Part shown: positions 59,772 to 64,000 of the stretch, piece by piece
Layout of the letters: each line of letters starts with the position of its first letter
Position numbering within the stretch: position 1 is the stretch's first letter
NCBI RefSeq assembly: GCF_002078175.1
Contig: NZ_MWFK01000002.1
Span: 1,178,001-1,242,000, forward strand
Length of the DNA: 64,000 nucleotides
Direction of reading: 5' to 3'
DNA from: Streptomyces sp. M41(2017)
Lineage (GTDB): Bacteria; Actinomycetota; Actinomycetes; Streptomycetales; Streptomycetaceae
The notes under the pieces: generated by a model
Databases searched by the model: none
Told to the model about the DNA's origin: nothing
Seen by the model: only the letters and a program-made list of their open reading frames with translations
Program-made: the position numbers and the translations under genes

Positions 59772-59854
59772 CAGGCTCTATGCTCGACGCCACATCCTCA
59801 TACAACCCCATGGACCTACGCATCCCCGTGGACGACAGGACAGGACAGCACATC

Positions 59855-60892
59855 GTGGCCGAGACCGCCCGCCGATCCGAGAACCGCTACGGCAATCGTC
59901 CGACCATGAAGGACGTGGCGGCGCGTGCGGGAGTCGGCCTGAAGACGGTCTCCCGCGTGGTGAACGGCGAGCCCGGCGTCACCCCCGACACCGAGCGGCG
60001 CGTCCAGGAGGCCATCGACGCCCTGGGGTTCCGGCGCAACGACAGCGCCCGGGTGCTCCGCAAGGGCCGCACCGCCAGCATCGGTCTCGTCCTGGAGGAC
60101 CTCGCCGACCCCTTCTACGGGCCGCTGAGCCGCGCGGTCGAGGAGGTGGCCCGGGCCCACGGCGCCCTGCTGATCAACGGTTCCAGCGCCGAGGACCCGG
60201 ACCGCGAGCAGGAACTGGTCCTCGCCCTGTGCGCGCGACGCGTGGACGGGCTGGTCGTCATCCCGGCAGGTGACGACCACCGTTATCTGGAGCCGGAGAT
60301 AAAGGCGGGCGTCGCCACGGTCTTCGTGGACCGCCCCGCCGGGAGGATCGACGCCGACGTCGTCCTGTCCGACAGCTTCGGCGGCGCACGGGACGGCGTC
60401 GCCCACCTCATCGCGCACGGACACCGCAGCATCGGCTTCATCGGCGACATGCCGCGCATCCACACGGCCGCCGAGCGTCTGCGGGGCTACCGGGCCGCCA
60501 TGGAGGACGCCGGGATAGTCGTCGAGGACGACTGGATGTCCCTCGGCGTCACCGACCCGCAGCGGGTGCGCGAGGCGGCCGAGACGATGCTCTCCGGCCC
60601 CTCCCCCGTCACCGCCGTCTTCGCCGGCAACAACCGTGTCACCGTGACCGTCGTCCGCGTGATCGCCGAACGCGGCCGTCCCGTGGCACTCGTCGGTTTC
60701 GACGACATCGAGCTCGCCGACCTGCTGGAACCGGGCGTCACGGTCGTCGCCCAGGACGCCGCCGCCCTCGGCCGCACCGCGGCGGAACGCCTCTTCCGCC
60801 AGCTCGACGGCACCCTGCTCGCCCCGGAGCGGATCGAACTCCCGACCCGCCTCATCACCCGCGGCTCGGGCGAACTGCGGCCAGGGCGCTGA
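59855..60892 (+). CDS. LacI-family transcriptional regulator
   Basis: About 345 residues. The LacI helix-turn-helix begins at TMKDVAARAGVGLKTVSRVV (residues about 17-36), followed by the hinge helix and a periplasmic-binding-protein-like sensor domain (GLVLEDLADPFYGPLSRAVE, VALVGFDDIELADL). GTG 59855 was taken as start; GTG 59828 and ATG 59810 are possible. It faces the ROK kinase gene over a perfect operator and probably represses it and itself until a sugar binds. Confidence 0.85.
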   Translation: MAETARRSENRYGNRPTMKDVAARAGVGLKTVSRVVNGEPGVTPDTERRVQEAIDALGFRRNDSARVLRKGRTASIGLVLEDLADPFYGPLSRAVEEVARAHGALLINGSSAEDPDREQELVLALCARRVDGLVVIPAGDDHRYLEPEIKAGVATVFVDRPAGRIDADVVLSDSFGGARDGVAHLIAHGHRSIGFIGDMPRIHTAAERLRGYRAAMEDAGIVVEDDWMSLGVTDPQRVREAAETMLSGPSPVTAVFAGNNRVTVTVVRVIAERGRPVALVGFDDIELADLLEPGVTVVAQDAAALGRTAAERLFRQLDGTLLAPERIELPTRLITRGSGELRPGR

Positions 60893-60917
60893 GGACGACG
60901 GCGCGGAGCCGGGCACG

Positions 60918-60957
60918 CCGAAGGCGCGCCGCCTCCCGGGAGGTGGCGCGCCTTCGG
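60918..60957. terminator. Bidirectional hairpin between convergent genes
   Basis: Two 20-base arms pair with one G-T wobble and no spacer (centre CCC-GGG), between the LacI gene and the DUF6986-type gene. Confidence 0.75.
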
Positions 60958-61008
60958 TGTGAACAGCCCTCGGGTGGGCGGCCGGCGCCGTTCACCGGGG
61001 CCCGTCGT

Positions 61009-62313
61009 CTACTGACCCGAGATCGTCAGGTCCCCCCGCCGCGGTGACGCGAAGGCCTCCAGGTCGGCCCGGGTCTGGCCGGTCGCGCGGGCCACCTCGG
61101 CGATGTCGAGGGCGCCGCAGTCGAGGCCGCGCAGCAGGTAGCCGCTGAGGGCCTTGGCGGTGGCGGGCTCGTCCATCACGTCACCCTCCGCGTGGTTGGC
61201 GTAGCGGGCCAGGCGGGCGGCGGCCTGTTCGAAGCCCTCCCGGTAGAAGGCGAACACGGCGGCGTAGCGGGTGGGGATGTGGCCGGGGTGCATGTCCCAG
61301 CCCTGGTAGTAGGCGCGGGCCAGGGCGCGCCGGGTGAGGCCGTAGTGCAGGCGCCAGGCGTCGTGCACCTTCTGGGTGGTGCCGACGGGCAGCACGTTCG
61401 TGGAGCCGTCGGAGACGCGGACGCCGGTGCCCGCGGCGGCGACCTGCATGATCGCCTTGGCGTGGTCGGCGGCCGGGTGGTCGCTGGCCTGGTAGGCGGC
61501 GGAGACGCCGAGGCAGGCGCTGTAGTCGAAGGTGCCGTAGTGCAGGCCCGTGGCGCGGCCCTCGGCGGCCTGGATCATCCGGGCGACGGTCGCGGTGCCG
61601 TCGGTGGCGAGGATGGACTGGCTGGTCTCGATCTGGATCTCGAAGCCGATCCGGCCGGGCTCCAGGCCGCGCGCCTTCTCGAACTGCTCCAGGAGCCGGA
61701 CCATCGCGGTGACCTGCTCGGGGTACGTCACCTTGGGCAGGGTGAGGACCAGCCCCTCGGGCAGGCCGCCGGCCTCCATCAGGCCGGTCAGGAAGATGTC
61801 GAGGGTGCGGATGCCCCGGTCGCGCACCGGCGCCTCCATGCACTTCATGCGGATGCCCATGTACGGGGCGGCGGTGCCGTTCTCGTAGGCCTCGGCGATC
61901 AGCCGCGCGGCGCGGGCCGCCGTGGCGTCCTCCTCGGCGTCCGGGCGCGGTCCGTAGCCGTCCTCGAAGTCGACGCGCAGGTCCTCGACGGGCTCCCGCT
62001 CGAGCTTGGCGCGGACGCGGTCGTACACGGACCCGGCGAGTTCGTCGGACAGACCGAGGACCGCGGCGAAGGAGGCGGCGTCGGGGGCGTGTTCGTCGAG
62101 GGCCGCGAGGGCGCGGTCGCCCCAGGTGCGGAGTGTGTCGGCGGCGAACGCGTCACCGGGGACGTACACGGTGTGGACGGGCTGGCGGGTGCCGGGGTCC
62201 CCGGGGTAACGGCGCTCCAGTTCGGCGTCGACCGGGGCGAGGGAGGCGCTGATCTCCTCGCTGACGGCTCCCGCGAGGCTCGTCGCCACCTTCTCCTGCT
62301 GGCCCTGACCCAT
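61009..62313 (-). CDS. DUF6986-type aldolase/citrate-lyase-fold protein
   Basis: A 434-residue protein with the HpcH/HpaI aldolase fold. It shows VDFEDGYGPR and FEIQIETSQSILATDG, the metal- and substrate-binding strands of the citrate-lyase-beta/malate-synthase group, and THYGT-like LHYGTFDYSACLG. I believe it belongs to DUF6986, conserved in Streptomyces but without assigned reaction. ATG 62313 has AGGAGGG upstream. The upstream region holds an IclR-type operator, which suggests control by a glyoxylate- or allantoate-sensing regulator, and so a role in purine or C2 metabolism. Confidence 0.8.
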   Translation of the reverse strand: MGQGQQEKVATSLAGAVSEEISASLAPVDAELERRYPGDPGTRQPVHTVYVPGDAFAADTLRTWGDRALAALDEHAPDAASFAAVLGLSDELAGSVYDRVRAKLEREPVEDLRVDFEDGYGPRPDAEEDATAARAARLIAEAYENGTAAPYMGIRMKCMEAPVRDRGIRTLDIFLTGLMEAGGLPEGLVLTLPKVTYPEQVTAMVRLLEQFEKARGLEPGRIGFEIQIETSQSILATDGTATVARMIQAAEGRATGLHYGTFDYSACLGVSAAYQASDHPAADHAKAIMQVAAAGTGVRVSDGSTNVLPVGTTQKVHDAWRLHYGLTRRALARAYYQGWDMHPGHIPTRYAAVFAFYREGFEQAAARLARYANHAEGDVMDEPATAKALSGYLLRGLDCGALDIAEVARATGQTRADLEAFASPRRGDLTISGQ

Positions 62314-62329
62314 GCCACACCCTCCTGTT

Positions 62330-62344
62330 TTCCGCACTACGGAA
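62330..62344. promoter_or_regulatory. IclR-family-type operator
   Basis: TTCCG-CACTA-CGGAA is a perfect interrupted palindrome 17 bases upstream of the start codon. An overlapping repeat CTACGGA (62337-62343) and TCCGTAG (62352-62358) extends it. The form matches IclR/AllR-type sites. Confidence 0.6.
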
Positions 62345-62453
62345 TCAACAATCCGTAGAGCGAAGTTATCCGGCGAGCTTCTCGCGGGTCAACACCCTCT
62401 TGGATCCTGGGACACGGCCGCGGCCCGCGTGCCCGGCCTCCCCAGGATGCACC

Positions 62454-62490
62454 GAGGCCCCCGGGACCGGCGCGCGGTCACGGGGGCCTC
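62454..62490 (-). terminator. Terminator of the etf operon
   Basis: GAGGCCCCCG (62454-62463) and CGGGGGCCTC (62481-62490), a 10-bp stem 16 bases past the etfA stop codon. Confidence 0.72.
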
Positions 62491-62506
62491 GTGGAGCACG
62501 GAGCGA

Positions 62507-63469
62507 TCAGCCCTTGCGGGACTTGATCTCCTCGGTGAGCTGCGGGACGACCTCGAAGAGGTCACCGACCACGCCGTAGTCGACGAGGTCGAAGATCGGC
62601 GCCTCGGCGTCCTTGTTGATCGCGACGATCGTCTTCGACGTCTGCATGCCCGCCCGGTGCTGGATCGCGCCGGAGATGCCGGAGGCGATGTACAGCTGCG
62701 GCGAGACGGACTTGCCGGTCTGGCCCACCTGGTTGGTGTGCGGGTACCAGCCGGCGTCGACCGCGGCACGCGAGGCGCCCACGGCGGCACCGAGCGAGTC
62801 GGCGAGGCCCTCGATCACGGAGAAGTTCTCCGCGCCGTTGACGCCACGGCCGCCGGAGACGACGATCGCGGCCTCGGTCAGCTCGGGACGGCCGGTCGAC
62901 TCGCGCGGGGTGCGCGAGGTGACCTTGGTGCCGGTGGCCTTGTCGGAGAACGAGACCGCGAGGGCCTCGACGGTGCCGGCGGCCGGGGCGGCCTCCACGG
63001 CGGCCGAGTTCGGCTTGACCGTGATGACCGGGGTGCCCTTGGAGATGCGGGACTTGGTGGTGTACGAGGCAGCGAACGCCGACTGCGTGGCGACCGGGCC
63101 CTCGGCGCCGGCCTCCAGGTCGACGGCGTCGGTGATGATGCCGGAACCGATGCGGACCGCGAGGCGGGCCGCGATCTCCTTGCCCTCGGCGGAGGACGGG
63201 ACGAGCACGGCCGCCGGGGAAACGGCCTCGTACGCGGCCTGGAGCGCGTCGACCTTCGGTACGACGAGGTAGTCGGCGTACTCGGCGGCGTCGTGCGTGA
63301 GGACCTTCACCGCGCCGTGCTCGGCGAGCGCGGCGGCGGTGTTCTCGGCACCGGAGCCGAGGGCGACGGCGACGGGCTCGCCGATGCGGCGGGCCAGCGT
63401 CAGCAGTTCCAGGGTGGGCTTGCGGACGGCACCGTCCACGTGGTCGACATAGACGAGAACTTCAGCCAT
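62507..63469 (-). CDS. etfA: Electron transfer flavoprotein subunit alpha
   Basis: A 320-residue subunit that carries FAD and passes electrons from acyl-CoA dehydrogenases to the respiratory chain. The FAD-binding C-terminal domain is complete: SGISGAIQHRAGMQTSKTIV and AINKDAEAPIFDLVDYGVVG. The N-terminal domain starts MAEVLVYVDHVDG. It follows etfB after about 100 bases on the same strand and is ended by a hairpin. Confidence 0.95.
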   Translation of the reverse strand: MAEVLVYVDHVDGAVRKPTLELLTLARRIGEPVAVALGSGAENTAAALAEHGAVKVLTHDAAEYADYLVVPKVDALQAAYEAVSPAAVLVPSSAEGKEIAARLAVRIGSGIITDAVDLEAGAEGPVATQSAFAASYTTKSRISKGTPVITVKPNSAAVEAAPAAGTVEALAVSFSDKATGTKVTSRTPRESTGRPELTEAAIVVSGGRGVNGAENFSVIEGLADSLGAAVGASRAAVDAGWYPHTNQVGQTGKSVSPQLYIASGISGAIQHRAGMQTSKTIVAINKDAEAPIFDLVDYGVVGDLFEVVPQLTEEIKSRKG

Positions 63470-63568
63470 GGGGATGCTCTCCTGCGGATTACGAAGTCTG
63501 AGGGGCGGTAAGCGGGGTGGGCCTCGGCCGCTGTGCCGGTCCGGGGACGCGCCCCGGACCCACGGCGA

Positions 63569-64000
63569 CTAGATGAACTTCTGGCCCGCGAGGAACTCGG
63601 CGAGCTGCTTGCCGCCCTCGCCCTCGTCCTTGACGATCGTGCCCGCGGTGCGCGCGGGGCGAGCGGTGGCGGTGTCGACCTTGGTCCAGGCGCCGTCGAG
63701 ACCGACCTCGTCCGCCTCGATCTCCAGGTCCGACAGGTCCCAGGACTCCACCGGCTTCTTCTTCGCGGCCATGATGCCCTTGAAGGACGGGTAACGCGCC
63801 TCGCCCGACTGGTCCGTCACCGACACGACCGCGGGGAGGGAGGCCTCCAGCGACTCGGAGGCGGTGTCGCCGTCACGGCGGCCCTTGACCACGCCGTCCT
63901 CGACCGTCACCTCGGAGAGCAGCGTGACCTGCGGGACACCGAGACGCTCGGCCAGCAGCGCCGGCACGATGCCCATCGTGCCGTCGGTGGACGCCATGCC
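63569..64000 (-). CDS. etfB: Electron transfer flavoprotein subunit beta, C-terminal part
   Basis: The visible 143 residues are the C-terminal part of the beta subunit, which binds AMP and pairs with etfA. Recognised by STDGTMGIVPALLAERLGVP, VVSVTDQSGEARYPSFKGIM and AAKKKPVESWDLSDL. The gene continues past the window end, so the N-terminus is missing. Confidence 0.93.
   Translation of the reverse strand, partial: GMASTDGTMGIVPALLAERLGVPQVTLLSEVTVEDGVVKGRRDGDTASESLEASLPAVVSVTDQSGEARYPSFKGIMAAKKKPVESWDLSDLEIEADEVGLDGAWTKVDTATARPARTAGTIVKDEGEGGKQLAEFLAGQKFI

Overview
The window is very G+C-rich, uses GTG starts often, and is packed with Streptomyces-type families: a deazaflavin (F420)-dependent oxidoreductase, a mycothiol-dependent isomerase-type protein, TerD proteins, a Rv1733c-like membrane protein and a 481-residue GAPDH. 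It is almost certainly chromosomal DNA of a Streptomyces or close relative. I see no rRNA, tRNA, CRISPR array, insertion sequence or prophage genes. The content is mostly metabolic, regulatory and transport genes typical of a chromosome arm or arm-core boundary.

Layout. 1-5 kb: end of a DHA2 exporter, a class V aminotransferase-fold enzyme, then a secreted Tat sulfatase followed by the formylglycine-generating enzyme that activates such sulfatases. 5-12.7 kb: Nudix hydrolase, apolipoprotein N-acyltransferase with a divergent Wzy/O-antigen-ligase-like protein, a PH-domain membrane protein, a glutamate-racemase-like enzyme, a GT2 glycosyltransferase and a two-domain TerD protein. 13-21 kb: a Pro/Gln/Tyr-rich small protein, a MOSC protein, a Rv1733c-like protein, a large beta-helix/AAA+ fusion, a membrane hydrolase overlapping it tail to tail, and a DeoR regulator. 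21-31.5 kb: SRPBCC protein, a Cds1-like cysteine desulfhydrase with a newly noticed upstream small ORF, an RsbW-like kinase, a three-gene ABC-export operon, a TetR/DUF4865-like/phosphotriesterase operon, and a ROK repressor.

31.6-43.6 kb: AlkB, an RlmG-like rRNA methyltransferase, AraC regulator, FAD monooxygenase, MAB_1171c-like membrane protein, an AgaS/ketose-bisphosphate-aldolase operon with divergent DeoR, a FemX/BioF2-like acyltransferase and GAPDH. 43.8-56 kb: two MFS exporters that appear to have leaderless mRNAs (one with a MarR repressor and tandem operator), a NarL-type two-component system, a TetR regulator facing an F420-dependent oxidoreductase across an array of eight phased palindromes, a geranylgeranyl/menaquinone-type reductase, an M20 dipeptidase and a kinase-Nudix fusion. 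56-64 kb: a small secreted peptide, GH27 alpha-galactosidase, ROK sugar kinase, LacI regulator, a DUF6986-type aldolase with an IclR-type operator, and the etfA-etfB pair, cut by the window end.

The most unusual signals are the 19-bp-phased operator array at 51172-51351, the small ORF translationally coupled to the cysteine desulfhydrase gene at 22888-22950, and the beta-helix/AAA+ fusion at 15250-17676. Start sites were chosen by ribosome-binding sites, family length and overlap with neighbours; alternatives are given where they matter.
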